Positions 8,330 through 17,317 of a stretch of 63,155 nucleotides of DNA are shown here, piece after piece. Numbering within the stretch: the stretch's first letter is position 1; every line of letters begins with the position of its first letter. Both the position numbers and the translations under genes were made by a program. Source of the stretch: an uncultured Muribaculaceae bacterium (GTDB lineage Bacteria; Bacteroidota; Bacteroidia; Bacteroidales; Muribaculaceae); NCBI GenBank assembly GCA_947632485.1, contig CANRPJ010000015.1, forward strand, positions 1-63,155, given 5' to 3'. A model generated the notes under the pieces. The model was not told the DNA's origin. It worked only from the letters and a program-made list of their open reading frames with translations, and searched no databases.

Positions 8330-9620
8330 CTATACGACCGCTGCTGAGGCCGTAAAACTCATAATGAGCGGTGACCACATCTACATTCAGGGATCTACCT
8401 CGGTTCCGGAGGTGCTCAGTGATGCTTTGGCTGAGAGGGGCTCTGAATTGCGTGATGTCACTATATATTGCGGCTTCTCTGTGGCACGGCGCGAGGCGCC
8501 CTATTGCCGCCCAGAATACAAAGACTCTTTCTTAGTAAATAGTTTCTTCGTAAGTAATAACGTGAGGCGCTGGATTGCAGAAGGCTACGGGTCGATGACC
8601 CCGCGCTTTCTTGGTGAAGTGCCGGCGCTGTTTCGCGATGGCACCTGGCCTATTGATGTGGCTGTGCTCAACTGCTCATTGCCCGATGAAGATGGCTATG
8701 TGAGCTTCGGTGTTTCGGGCGATGTGGCTACTTCCGCCTCCCAGTGCGCCCGCACCGTGATAGCGCAGATAAATCCGCAGATGCCTTATTCTTACGGAGA
8801 TGCGCGGATTCATGTGAGTAAGATCGCCGCTGCGGTGGCTGTAGATGATCCATTGGTAGAGGTGCCTACAGCTACTCCTACTGATGCGGATATAAGGATA
8901 GGCAATGCCATAGCTGAACGGATTCCTGACGGAGCGACCCTGCAGATCGGGGTCGGTGGCATTCCCAATGCTGTGCTTCGGGCTCTTGATGGGCACAAGC
9001 ATCTTGGGCTTCATACAGAGGCACTTACAGATGGAGTGCTTCCGCTTATACGCAGTGGAGTGATTGATAATTCCCAGAAAAAAGTGCTTCCGGGTAAGAC
9101 GGTGGCTTCTCTCGCTCTCGGTTCCCGCGGACTCTACGATTATATGGACGGCAATCCTGATCTGGAATTCAAAGACGTAGCCTGGACCAACGACCCTTTC
9201 ATAATAGCCCAGAACCCGAAAGTGGTATCGATCAATTCCTGTCTGGAAATCGACCTGACAGGCCAGGTATGTGCCGATTCCATAGGTAGCCGCATCTATT
9301 CCGGTGTAGGAGGCCAGCATGACTTCGTATACGGTTCTTCCCGAAGCGAGGGAGGCCTCTCGTTTCTCGCAATGCAGGCCTCTACAAGCAAAGGAGTGTC
9401 GAAGATAAAGCCGATGTTGACTCCGGGTGCCGGAGTGGTGACAACGAGATTTCAGACGCAGTTCGTGGCTACGGAATATGGCTGTGTGGAGTTGCGTGGA
9501 CGCGATTTGGCAGAGCGTGCCCGGCTTATGATTTCCGTGGCTGCTCCCGAAGCGCGTGAAGAGCTTGAAAGGGCTGCCGCAGAGCGGTTTGGATATAGCT
9601 TCCTGCGCCTTAAAGCCTAA
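8310..9620 (+). CDS. Acyl-CoA:acetate CoA-transferase (4-hydroxybutyrate CoA-transferase family)
   Basis: The 436-residue length and motifs match the AbfT/acetyl-CoA hydrolase-transferase family, which moves CoA between acyl groups through a glutamyl-CoA thioester. The catalytic glutamate is E237 in HTEALTDG, preceded by the glycine loop LQIGVGGIPNAVL; PMLTPGAGVVTTR and VATEYGCVELRG are conserved late blocks. It overlaps the aminotransferase gene by 20 bp. In this operon it could release arylacetate while making acetyl-CoA from acetate, saving the thioester energy formed by IorAB (inference). A butyrate or succinate role, as for related enzymes in other Bacteroidales, cannot be excluded. Confidence 0.88.
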   Translation: MMSTAINYTTAAEAVKLIMSGDHIYIQGSTSVPEVLSDALAERGSELRDVTIYCGFSVARREAPYCRPEYKDSFLVNSFFVSNNVRRWIAEGYGSMTPRFLGEVPALFRDGTWPIDVAVLNCSLPDEDGYVSFGVSGDVATSASQCARTVIAQINPQMPYSYGDARIHVSKIAAAVAVDDPLVEVPTATPTDADIRIGNAIAERIPDGATLQIGVGGIPNAVLRALDGHKHLGLHTEALTDGVLPLIRSGVIDNSQKKVLPGKTVASLALGSRGLYDYMDGNPDLEFKDVAWTNDPFIIAQNPKVVSINSCLEIDLTGQVCADSIGSRIYSGVGGQHDFVYGSSRSEGGLSFLAMQASTSKGVSKIKPMLTPGAGVVTTRFQTQFVATEYGCVELRGRDLAERARLMISVAAPEAREELERAAAERFGYSFLRLKA

Positions 9621-9627
9621 GTATCTT

Positions 9628-10419
9628 ATGAGGCCCGATTTGCTCAGTTTGCGCAGTCTTTGGGCTGAGATCTTTGGCGATAGCGAGAGCTATCTTGATA
9701 TATTCTTTGAAACCTACTACCGGAGCGCCCTGATACTTACCGAGGAGCGTTCCGGTAGCCTTATATCCGCCTTGTGGGGTCTTCCCTTCCGGTTTTCGGG
9801 AGGTTTGAAAGGTCTATATCTGTGCGGATTGTCTACCATTCATCAGTGGCGCGGAGAGGGCATTATGAGCGGACTGATGCGAGAAGCGGAAAACTGGGCT
9901 ATTAGAAATAATTTTGACTTTTCTTTCCTGATTCCGGCTGATGAGGACCTCCGTAGGTACTATGCTGCGAGAGGCTATAGAGATGCTCTTTGCAGAACCT
10001 CATGGAAGCTCTCGCCGAAAGCGGCCGAGCTGCCGGGAATCAATCCTGCGGCCGACGATTTGATGGCTCTGGAGAGTCGTGAGGCCCAAAGCTCTTTCAG
10101 ACCCTGTATTCTCCATAATAAAGAGGATTGGAACGCCATAGTGCGAGAATCTGATATTTCGGGCGGGAGAATTTTTTGCTCGCAAATTTTCGATTCTGAC
10201 GGGAATCAAATAATTGATGCTGCAGCCTTCTGTGAGAGAACCGGAGAAGAGGAATCTATGAGAATAGTAAAAGTCATGGGTGACCATGACGCTTGCGAGA
10301 GGCTGCTAACCGACCTTGGCGCAGTAAGAGGTGCGGAAGAGCCTTACGGAATGTGGAAGTCTCTTTCAGAAGCAGCCAGAGGCGTGGAGACTCCGGTTTT
10401 CTATCTTCTGCTCGACTAA
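9628..10419 (+). CDS. GNAT-family N-acetyltransferase
   Basis: The N-terminal part carries the GNAT acetyl-CoA site: LYLCGLSTIHQWRGEGIMSGLMREAENWA fits motif A (R-G-x-G-x-G/S degenerate as RGEGIM), followed by FSFLIPADEDLRRYYAARGYRDAL. Total length is 263 residues, so a second, less conserved half follows. I chose the ATG at 9628, 8 bp after the CoA-transferase stop; a GTG inside the previous gene (9556) would add 24 residues that do not look like a natural N-terminus. Last gene of the iorAB operon; its acceptor substrate is unknown and may be unrelated to the pathway. Confidence 0.8.
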   Translation: MRPDLLSLRSLWAEIFGDSESYLDIFFETYYRSALILTEERSGSLISALWGLPFRFSGGLKGLYLCGLSTIHQWRGEGIMSGLMREAENWAIRNNFDFSFLIPADEDLRRYYAARGYRDALCRTSWKLSPKAAELPGINPAADDLMALESREAQSSFRPCILHNKEDWNAIVRESDISGGRIFCSQIFDSDGNQIIDAAAFCERTGEEESMRIVKVMGDHDACERLLTDLGAVRGAEEPYGMWKSLSEAARGVETPVFYLLLD

Positions 10420-11206
10420 AGAGGAGATCTTATTTTTCTGGTTCTTTGCCAATGTTGAGTTGTAAATAGCATATTGGATTGTAAACTATAGCTTTACGCT
10501 TGCAAAACCCTCGATAAATGCTTCTGAGAATCGTATGAAGCTGTTCATTCGCGTGTCTGGACGGTAAATTTTCGATTCTCGCGACTCCAAATTTCATAAT
10601 TGGTAATATTTGCGCATTTCTCACTTTGGCCTTGTGGAATCTACCTCTAAATTTATTGTTCTAAATTTCCTACGTATTCTTTAGTATCTATTATGACCTC
10701 CCATGAGAGGGGAGTTTGCTTTTTGATATTGCACTTTGTAAACTTTGCGAAACGAAACTGTTTCGTTTCTGAAACATTGCCACTCAAAAGTAAACTTCCG
10801 TACAGGAGATTTCATTTGAAAACTGCTATGATGTATCGGTAAATTTACATTTTAAACGAGATATAGTTTGTAAATTATTACGTTTATAAAATTTAACTAA
10901 TCGTAGAAAATGCTGAAAATAAGCTAATTGAGTAATAAGATTAAAGTGATTTGTAGTTTTCTCTCTTACTTTTCCTCTCTTCTGTCCGTGTTGGGGTATG
11001 TGATTTTGTAACTTGATGAGTCAAAGGTTCTTGTTTCTGCTTATTGAAGTGAGTTGTAGGTTTTTAGTGCCGTTTTACAATCGCATACATTGATGTTTTT
11101 GTTGTGGAGATTACGATTGTGAGTTTAGAAATGTAGATTTGAAATTTGTAGTTTGCAAAATAATGATTACATTTGTAGAGAGGCTTCGGAAGCCCTGTTT
11201 ACAAGT
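10420..11206. other. AT-rich intergenic region with operator-like motifs
   Basis: About 790 bp without a convincing gene, clearly richer in A/T than its flanks. It holds a weak hairpin with a T-rich tail at 10698-10723 (CTCCC/GGGAG) that may end the iorAB operon, the palindrome at 10749-10769, and several scattered TTGTAAA-type words (for example near 10460, 10480, 10737 and 10867). It lies upstream of the HTH regulator gene. A 64-codon leftward frame at 10430-10624 is the only open frame of note, and I do not consider it real. Confidence 0.6.
10749..10769. promoter_or_regulatory. Perfect 9-bp palindrome, operator-like
   Basis: GAAACGAAA and its exact inverse TTTCGTTTC are separated by CTG. 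The words GAAAC/GTTTC repeat across 10749-10775, giving overlapping half-sites. This looks like a protein-binding site more than a terminator, because the stem is A/T rich and has no T-run. The next gene encodes an HTH protein about 440 bp downstream, so autoregulation is one idea (inference). Confidence 0.45.
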
Positions 11207-11707
11207 ATGACTGATCATAGCGTAGCGACTCGTCTAAAATTCTTCATAGATGAAAAGGGACTCACAAGTACCCGTTTTGCTGACTTGTGTAAAATTCCCC
11301 GTCCGTCTATTTCGCAACTTCTTAATGGTCGCAATAAGAAGATAAGTGATATTCTGGTCGGCCAGATCCATCAGGCCTTCCCTGAGCTCTCCGTAATGTG
11401 GCTCCTGTTTGGCGAAGGCGACATGATCCAGAGTGGAGTCGAACCTGGCCCGACTGACGGTCCTGAGAGCCGCGAGAATGGCTTATTTGACAATATTGAT
11501 GATGAGGAGGGCGAATATGCTTCCGATTCTGGCATTATGGGAGCCCTCAATGACCCTTACGGTGCTTATGTACAAGCGATTGGCTCAAAAAAGGAAGTCC
11601 CTCGCCAGAGACCCGAAAAAAAAGAGACAGTGAAGGTTGAGAAAAAAATCAGTCATATCACCGTTTATTATGATGATTCTACCTTCGAAACCTTCTTTCC
11701 GCGTTGA
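11207..11707 (+). CDS. Helix-turn-helix (CI/XRE-like) transcriptional regulator
   Basis: The N-terminal 70 residues form a lambda-repressor-like HTH: TRLKFFIDEKGLTSTRFADL, then PRPSISQLLNGRNKKISDIL as turn and recognition helix, ending with PELSVMWLLFGEGDM, a common ending of Bacteroidetes repressor-like HTH domains. The remaining 95 residues are acidic then Lys-rich, with a last segment ITVYYDDSTFETFFPR that looks like a small beta structure. I chose the ATG at 11207 (166 residues); an upstream TTG at 11153 would add 18 residues without similarity to an HTH start. The DNA target is unknown; the palindrome upstream is a candidate. Confidence 0.82.
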   Translation: MTDHSVATRLKFFIDEKGLTSTRFADLCKIPRPSISQLLNGRNKKISDILVGQIHQAFPELSVMWLLFGEGDMIQSGVEPGPTDGPESRENGLFDNIDDEEGEYASDSGIMGALNDPYGAYVQAIGSKKEVPRQRPEKKETVKVEKKISHITVYYDDSTFETFFPR

Positions 11708-11785
11708 CCGGGCTTAACAATTTCGGTGCGCGTAGCGTTTAGCAAATAGAGATTCCATTGTAGAACTATATAATAAGGTAGTCAG

Positions 11786-13171
11786 ATGTTATCAGCCGCA
11801 GCAAAAGAGCGCCTTCAGGCATCGTGGAAGGGTTTGCTTTCCTATTTTAATGTAGCGAGTGATCTCGAGCCTCAGAATGATGCGGAGGCTTCCATAAGAG
11901 CCGGTGTGTCGTTTAAGGGAAGTCAGCTCCTGGTGCTGATCTTCGCTATTTTCATAGCCTCTCTTGGCCTTAACACGGATAGTATTCCCGTCATTATAGG
12001 TGCCATGCTTATATCGCCTCTGATGGGTCCTATAATAGGTATAGGCCTTGCGATAGGCATAGAAGACTTTACGCTTCTTCGTAGAGGATTAAAGAATATT
12101 CTAATGGCGGTGTTGGGGTCGCTCCTCGCATCTGCTCTATATTTTCTCATCTCTCCTCAATATGAAAGCGCAAGCCAGCTCCTTGCCCGCACCTCTCCGA
12201 GCATCTACGATGTATTCATAGCTCTGTTCGGCGGTGCTGCAGGAATAGTCAGTATAGCATGTCGGAATAAAGGCGAGGTTATGCCCGGTGTGGCTATCGC
12301 CACCTCGCTGATGCCTCCACTCTGTACCGCCGGCTACGGTCTTGCCACTCTTCAGCCTCATTTCTTCTTCGGAGCCCTCTATCTCTTCTTCACAAATACT
12401 ATCTTCATTCTCTTTGCTGCCTGGATCGGAGTGAAGCTGATGGGCTACAAGAAGGTAGTATATCAGAACACCCGCCGCGCCAAGCGCGTGCAGGCAATCG
12501 TCTATACGGTAATAGGTATGACAGTGGCGCTGAGTATATATCTCACAGTGCAGATGATCCGCACAAACGTATTTATGGCCAAGGCAAGCCAATTTGTAGA
12601 AAATGAGATGGTCTTTCCTAATACCCAGGTGCTCAGTCATAAAGAGTATAGAAAAGGTGACCGCCGATATATCGACGTAACGCTTATCGGCGAAGCGCTC
12701 CCCAAAGACAGCCTCCAGCTCGCAATGATGAATAAGCTTGATTCTGCGGGACTTGGCGGTACCGTGCTCCATATTAAACAGGGATTTGCCATGACCGCTC
12801 AGGAGATTCGCAACGAGGCGGATTACGACAAATTCTATCAGATGATGCAAACGCAGATCTCGCAGAGCCAGCTTACTATTGACTCCCTGAGGTCAGCCAT
12901 TGCCAAGCATGAGTCCTTCTCGCAGGAAAGCAAGGTAATAGCGCCCGAGGTTAAAGTTCTTTTCCCGGCGGTGCAGGATCTCGCTCTATCCCAGATGATG
13001 GCGGCGAGCACTGCGAGCGAGAAGGCCGATACGCTTAATATGCTCTTTATCAACGCTCCGTCAGGTCTCACTTCGGAGAACCGCAAGAAGCTTCGTGAAT
13101 ACGTTGAGGTGCGTCTCCAGCGCAAGCCGATCAATCTGATTGTCAATCCTTCCGGTTTTCCCTGGCCATAA
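11786..13171 (+). CDS. DUF389 family multi-pass membrane protein
   Basis: The hallmark DUF389 core is clear: SFKGSQLLVLIFAIFIASLGL, then NTDSIPVIIGAMLISPLMGP and IIGIGLAIGIEDF, with further helices around residues 105-125, 143-160, 175-215 and 235-255. The C-terminal 190 residues are soluble, with a DSLRSAIAKHE coiled segment and an OmpA- or BON-like alternating pattern towards VEVRLQRKPINLIV. Length is 461. Function of the family is unknown; transport or stress roles have been guessed. The upstream gap is 78 bp after the HTH gene on the same strand, so the two might be co-transcribed. It is convergent, with 18 bp between, with the restriction-modification gene. Confidence 0.88.
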   Translation: MLSAAAKERLQASWKGLLSYFNVASDLEPQNDAEASIRAGVSFKGSQLLVLIFAIFIASLGLNTDSIPVIIGAMLISPLMGPIIGIGLAIGIEDFTLLRRGLKNILMAVLGSLLASALYFLISPQYESASQLLARTSPSIYDVFIALFGGAAGIVSIACRNKGEVMPGVAIATSLMPPLCTAGYGLATLQPHFFFGALYLFFTNTIFILFAAWIGVKLMGYKKVVYQNTRRAKRVQAIVYTVIGMTVALSIYLTVQMIRTNVFMAKASQFVENEMVFPNTQVLSHKEYRKGDRRYIDVTLIGEALPKDSLQLAMMNKLDSAGLGGTVLHIKQGFAMTAQEIRNEADYDKFYQMMQTQISQSQLTIDSLRSAIAKHESFSQESKVIAPEVKVLFPAVQDLALSQMMAASTASEKADTLNMLFINAPSGLTSENRKKLREYVEVRLQRKPINLIVNPSGFPWP

Positions 13172-13189
13172 TTATTTGCCGGGGGGAGT

Positions 13190-15988
13190 TTAACTGCCGG
13201 TTTTCAACGTATAGAGATTGAAAAGACGGCTTACACACTCGCTCTCGCTGATGGAGATGGGGAATCCGTATAGCTTCATGACTGCTCGGTCATTAGCTTG
13301 ATGCGCGCGCCGTAGTTCCACCGGCATAAGGGCTTCATCGTAGAGGTCGGCAAGTGACGAATCCGGATACAACGCCCGCGCATCGAGTATTGCTTGCGCG
13401 GTTTTCTCAATTTCTTGCCTCTGCTTTTCGTCAGCTTCCGGCCATGGGAAGTTGTTGTAGACAATGTCTTTTGAGTAACTATAGTCACTTTTCAGTCGGC
13501 CAGAAACTATTCTCATCCATGCCATGTGAACGTTGCTTGTAAGAATCCCAAATACATATAGGTCACCGCCTGGCATGAGTCTAAGTTTATCGCTACATAT
13601 TACCCCGGGCTCCATAAATCCTATTGGTATATATCTCCTTTTTTCCGATGAGACCTGGGGAATCACGATGAAGTTGTCCTTCGGAATGTTCTCTACATGG
13701 AATCTGGTTGGACGATCTGCTAATTTGAGAGTACCTTCGCTTTTGCTTGTCAAACGGAATTCCCTGACTCTTTTCACTCTATCCAAGCAGTAAGGCATCG
13801 ATTTAAGCTGCGCCGGCGTGCACTCACCAAGCCAGAGGCAATATCGCGGTTTCCGATGAATGAACTCCTGAGCACCATAGAAGGGGTGGAAAAGGGGAGC
13901 TGAAGCAGGTTCTTTTTTTATGAATTCCTCCATCTCTTCTTTGGAAAATATGTAGTTGCCATCGTCAATAGGTTTGTTACCAATTCCGATTTCCGGCACA
14001 TTGCAAATAGGTTTGCTTCTGCTAACTACGAATACATCGGATCCTTCTATAAGATATGGTGATATATGAGTCACTTCCTTTACACCGCTGTCTGAAAAAA
14101 GTCTCGGTGGAATCTTAGAATCAGCCTGACTGAAGCCGATGATGACCACGTGAACATGAGCTTTATGGTCAGCTTGATTGTCCCACACGAAAGTGGGCCA
14201 TGCAAAGTCAATATGGATTCTGTTTTCCTGAACCAACGGCTGCCAGAGGTCAGCGACTTGACTTCCTTGTGCTATTGAATTGGTAGAGACTAATGCCGCT
14301 CTGATAGGGGTACCATCCATATAATCGGCTGCCTTCTTATACCAACCGGCAACAAGATCCAGATTACCCGTATTTTTCCATTTCTTTCCAAACGTGTCAA
14401 GTAGAGCCACCTTTTGCGATTCGTTCATCCAACGTGCTCCCACAAACGGCGGATTTCCAATTATATATGATAGTCGTGAACGGTCGATGACTTCTTCCCA
14501 AGGCTTGCGCAAAGCGTCAGCTTCTACTATGTTTGGGTAGCTTTTAAGAGGTAGAAAATCAAGATCTGCGCTAACTATTGCTTCTGTTTCTGCAAGCATC
14601 TGAGCTTCTGCTATCCATAGCGCGGTGCGAGCCACAGTAACTGCAAAGTCGTTGATCTCAATGCCGTAGAATTGGTGAATACCTACTTTTACAGGGCTTT
14701 GTTTCTCAAATCCTATGGACGACTGTAGTGCGCCCCCTTTCTCTCGCAGAGCCTTGATGATTTCATTTTCCAGGCGTCTGAGCGACATATAAGTCTCCGT
14801 CAGGAAGTTACCCGACCCGCATGCTGGATCAAGGAAGGTGAGTGAGGCCATTTCGTTCTGAAGAGCCTCAAGCTGTCGGTCTCTCTTCCGGCGCTCAGAG
14901 GCGGGCATCTGCATGATTTCCTCGAAGCGGCGCGTCAGGTTATCGAGAAAAAGCGGACCGATTAGGCGGTGTATATTCTCCACGCTCGTATAGTGCATAC
15001 CTCCAGAGCGTCTTGTGGCAGGGTTAAGCGTGCTCTCAAACATCGCTCCGAATATGGTGGGTGATATTCCGCTCCAGTCGATGCCGAGGCTTGCCTTGTG
15101 CTTTATGAGTGTAAGTATCTCAGGGGTAAGGCGTGGAATCTCGATATTTTCCTCAGCAAATAGACCGCCGTTCACGTATGGGAAAGCTGACAGTTTTTCA
15201 TCGAGATACGGATCCCTTTCCTCAGACTTCTGGTTAAGTACGCGGAATAGGTCGATCAGACCTTGGCGGGCATTTGCGTCGCGGAATGAATCGAGATAAT
15301 AGAAAAACTGGTTCCGCTCAGGGAATACTCCTGCATCTTCAGCATATAAGCAGAATACGAGGCGCACACAGAGCACATTCAGACTTCGCAACGAGGATTC
15401 CGAAGAAGGATCGATATACTGCTTGAGGAGGGCATCATAGAGCTCACCGACAATCGTGGCGGCTTGAGCCGAGATCTTGAGTTCTTGTTCTATGCGCACA
15501 CGCTTGTTGCCGACAAGAAAAGAGAGCCTGTGGTAATTCTCAGCAAAATCCTTCAACAGGATTTTTGAGGGTTCATCGTTGGGGCGCTCCATGTCGTAGA
15601 CGTGAAACTCCTGGAAATTACAGCAAATAATCCAGCGAGGAGTCATATTGATACCCTTTTCTTCATATACCTGCTTCGCGTAGCGCTTGGCTTGCTGAAA
15701 GGGAGTGAGCAGCGATCCGTCACTTTGCCGGATTGGGGTCATGAGATTACTGTCGATACTCTTTTGTTCAATCAGTACTTTTTCTGAAGGAATGAAACCG
15801 TCCATGAAAGAGGTGTGGTCTAGTTTCACGGTCTCTTCAAATAAGATATAGTCTTCAGAATTTTCTATTCCGAAAACCTCTCTTAATAGTTGGAGCCAGA
15901 ATTTTTGGCTTTCAGCCTTTTCTTTACCTCGTCCAGCCCACTGGAGGGCAAATCTTGTGGCTGCATCGGTAGTTTCGCGTCGGTTCAT
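13190..15988 (-). CDS. MmeI-like single-chain restriction-modification enzyme (type IIG/IIL)
   Basis: The 932-residue protein has the layout of MmeI (about 920 residues), which cuts and methylates with one polypeptide. An N-terminal nuclease motif is present as D63-x10-E74-Q-K76 (DGFIPSEKVLIEQK). A helical connector follows, then the gamma-class N6-adenine methylase core with the SAM motif LDPACGSGNF at residues 386-395 and the catalytic NPPF at 512-515. The C-terminal 350 residues would hold the target-recognition region. No separate restriction, methylase or specificity gene is adjacent, consistent with a self-contained system. A -7 box TACTTTTG at 15993-16000 lies 4 bp from the ATG, suggesting a very short or absent leader. 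Its isolation suggests horizontal arrival. A pure methyltransferase is the alternative if the nuclease residues are inactive. Confidence 0.87.
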   Translation of the reverse strand: MNRRETTDAATRFALQWAGRGKEKAESQKFWLQLLREVFGIENSEDYILFEETVKLDHTSFMDGFIPSEKVLIEQKSIDSNLMTPIRQSDGSLLTPFQQAKRYAKQVYEEKGINMTPRWIICCNFQEFHVYDMERPNDEPSKILLKDFAENYHRLSFLVGNKRVRIEQELKISAQAATIVGELYDALLKQYIDPSSESSLRSLNVLCVRLVFCLYAEDAGVFPERNQFFYYLDSFRDANARQGLIDLFRVLNQKSEERDPYLDEKLSAFPYVNGGLFAEENIEIPRLTPEILTLIKHKASLGIDWSGISPTIFGAMFESTLNPATRRSGGMHYTSVENIHRLIGPLFLDNLTRRFEEIMQMPASERRKRDRQLEALQNEMASLTFLDPACGSGNFLTETYMSLRRLENEIIKALREKGGALQSSIGFEKQSPVKVGIHQFYGIEINDFAVTVARTALWIAEAQMLAETEAIVSADLDFLPLKSYPNIVEADALRKPWEEVIDRSRLSYIIGNPPFVGARWMNESQKVALLDTFGKKWKNTGNLDLVAGWYKKAADYMDGTPIRAALVSTNSIAQGSQVADLWQPLVQENRIHIDFAWPTFVWDNQADHKAHVHVVIIGFSQADSKIPPRLFSDSGVKEVTHISPYLIEGSDVFVVSRSKPICNVPEIGIGNKPIDDGNYIFSKEEMEEFIKKEPASAPLFHPFYGAQEFIHRKPRYCLWLGECTPAQLKSMPYCLDRVKRVREFRLTSKSEGTLKLADRPTRFHVENIPKDNFIVIPQVSSEKRRYIPIGFMEPGVICSDKLRLMPGGDLYVFGILTSNVHMAWMRIVSGRLKSDYSYSKDIVYNNFPWPEADEKQRQEIEKTAQAILDARALYPDSSLADLYDEALMPVELRRAHQANDRAVMKLYGFPISISESECVSRLFNLYTLKTGS

Positions 15989-16022
15989 AATGCAAAAGTA
16001 GCGAAACTGCTGGATTTTTTAG

Positions 16023-16030
16023 TAACTTTG
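16023..16030 (+). promoter_or_regulatory. -7 box upstream of ddl
   Basis: TAACTTTG matches the Bacteroidetes -7 consensus TAnnTTTG and lies 56 bp before the ddl start codon. No good -33 TTTG is visible 19-21 bp upstream. Confidence 0.5.
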
Positions 16031-16086
16031 CAGCCGGAATTATTCGGCGCTTGCGGCGCTGACCTACAATCTTTTTCAGATAAGAA

Positions 16087-17277
16087 ATGAAGACCAACAT
16101 AGCCGTTTTTTTCGGTGGCCGATCGGTGGAGCATGAGATATCGGTGATTTCTGCTCTTCAGGCCATAAATGCTTTCGATAGCGATAAATACGAGGTAGTG
16201 CCTATCTATATCTCGAAGCAGGGCAGATGGTACACGGGTCCGGAGCTTCTCGACCTGAAGAACTATAAGGATCTCAAAGCGCTGACCCATAAGGCTACAG
16301 AGGTGTATATGCGTCCTGAATATGGCGATTTCAACCTCTATAAGGCTGCCTCGGGAGGATTCTTTTCTAAGGGCAATCAGGTGGTGGCTGAGCTGCATGC
16401 AGCGGTTCCTGTGCTTCATGGCACAAATGTGGAAGACGGTATCTTCCAGGGTGTGCTCGAAACTATCGGACTGCCCTTCGCCGGCTGCAACACTCTTTCG
16501 AGCGCCAACGGCATGGATAAGATCACGATGAAGATGATTCTGAGAGCCAACGGAGTGCCGGTAGTAGACTATGTATGGTTCACCGACAAGCAATGGTTCT
16601 CGCAGCGCGATGCCCTGGTAGAGAAGATTGAGAAGGAGCTTGGCTATCCGGTGATAGTGAAGCCGGCAAATCTCGGTTCAAGCGTGGGTATCAGCAAGGC
16701 TGCCGACCGCGACGAGCTGCTGAAGGCGATCGACAATGCGGAGCGCTTCTCGCAGCGTATCATCGTGGAGAAGATGGTGGTAAAGCTCAAGGAGATTAAC
16801 TGCTCGGTGCTTGGTGAGGCCGACGAGTGCGAGGCCAGCGTATGCGAGGAGCCGGTGAAGACGGGCGATTTCCTGTCGTATGAAGATAAATACATGGGCG
16901 GCTCGAAGTCAGCCAAAGGAATGCAGGCGAGTGAGCGCCGGATTCCGGCTGATCTGCCTTCTGAGGTAAGCGAGCGCATCAGGAAGATGGCTAAGGAGAC
17001 GTTCAGGGTGCTGTCGTGCCATGGAGTAAGCCGTATCGACGTTATGATCGATGAGGCCGACGGCTCTATCTACGTCAATGAGATCAACACGATTCCCGGG
17101 TCTCTCTCATTCTATCTGTGGGAGGCGAGTGGTGTGAAGTTTCCGCAGCTGATGGATCGCCTCGTGGCGCTCGCTCTTAAACGTAAGCGTGAGGCCGACC
17201 GCAAGACCTTTACCTACGACCAGAATATCTTCGCTCTGGGCGGGGGAGTGAAAGGCGCCAAAGGAGGAAAGAAGTGA
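16087..17277 (+). CDS. ddl: D-alanine--D-alanine ligase
   Basis: ATP-grasp ligase that joins two D-alanines for peptidoglycan precursor synthesis in the cytoplasm. Seen are the N-terminal FFGGRSVEHEISVISALQA, PVLHGTNVEDGIFQGVLE, the ATP-grasp PVIVKPANLGSSVGISKA, and the late NEINTIPGSLSFYLWEASG. A Tyr-Lys loop of the D-Ala type is suggested by SYEDKYMGG. At 396 residues it is longer than classical Ddl (about 310-350), with the extra length in a mid insertion around residues 90-100 and a basic Gly/Lys tail. Features such as LKEINCSVLG are also common in VanG-like D-Ala ligases, so D-Ser specificity is a less likely alternative. Separated from ileS by 40 bp on the same strand. Confidence 0.88.
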   Translation: MKTNIAVFFGGRSVEHEISVISALQAINAFDSDKYEVVPIYISKQGRWYTGPELLDLKNYKDLKALTHKATEVYMRPEYGDFNLYKAASGGFFSKGNQVVAELHAAVPVLHGTNVEDGIFQGVLETIGLPFAGCNTLSSANGMDKITMKMILRANGVPVVDYVWFTDKQWFSQRDALVEKIEKELGYPVIVKPANLGSSVGISKAADRDELLKAIDNAERFSQRIIVEKMVVKLKEINCSVLGEADECEASVCEEPVKTGDFLSYEDKYMGGSKSAKGMQASERRIPADLPSEVSERIRKMAKETFRVLSCHGVSRIDVMIDEADGSIYVNEINTIPGSLSFYLWEASGVKFPQLMDRLVALALKRKREADRKTFTYDQNIFALGGGVKGAKGGKK

Positions 17278-17317
17278 TAACAGTTACAATAACGGAATAT
17301 TAAGTATAGGATAAGAT

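Noticed and set aside
10430..10624. A 64-codon leftward frame in the AT-rich gap
   Set aside because: No domain, no promoter box, and AT-rich DNA of unusual composition; probably chance.
13190..15988. BREX PglX as the identity of the methylase
   Set aside because: Length is shorter than PglX, the N-terminal nuclease motif fits MmeI, and no other BREX gene is nearby.
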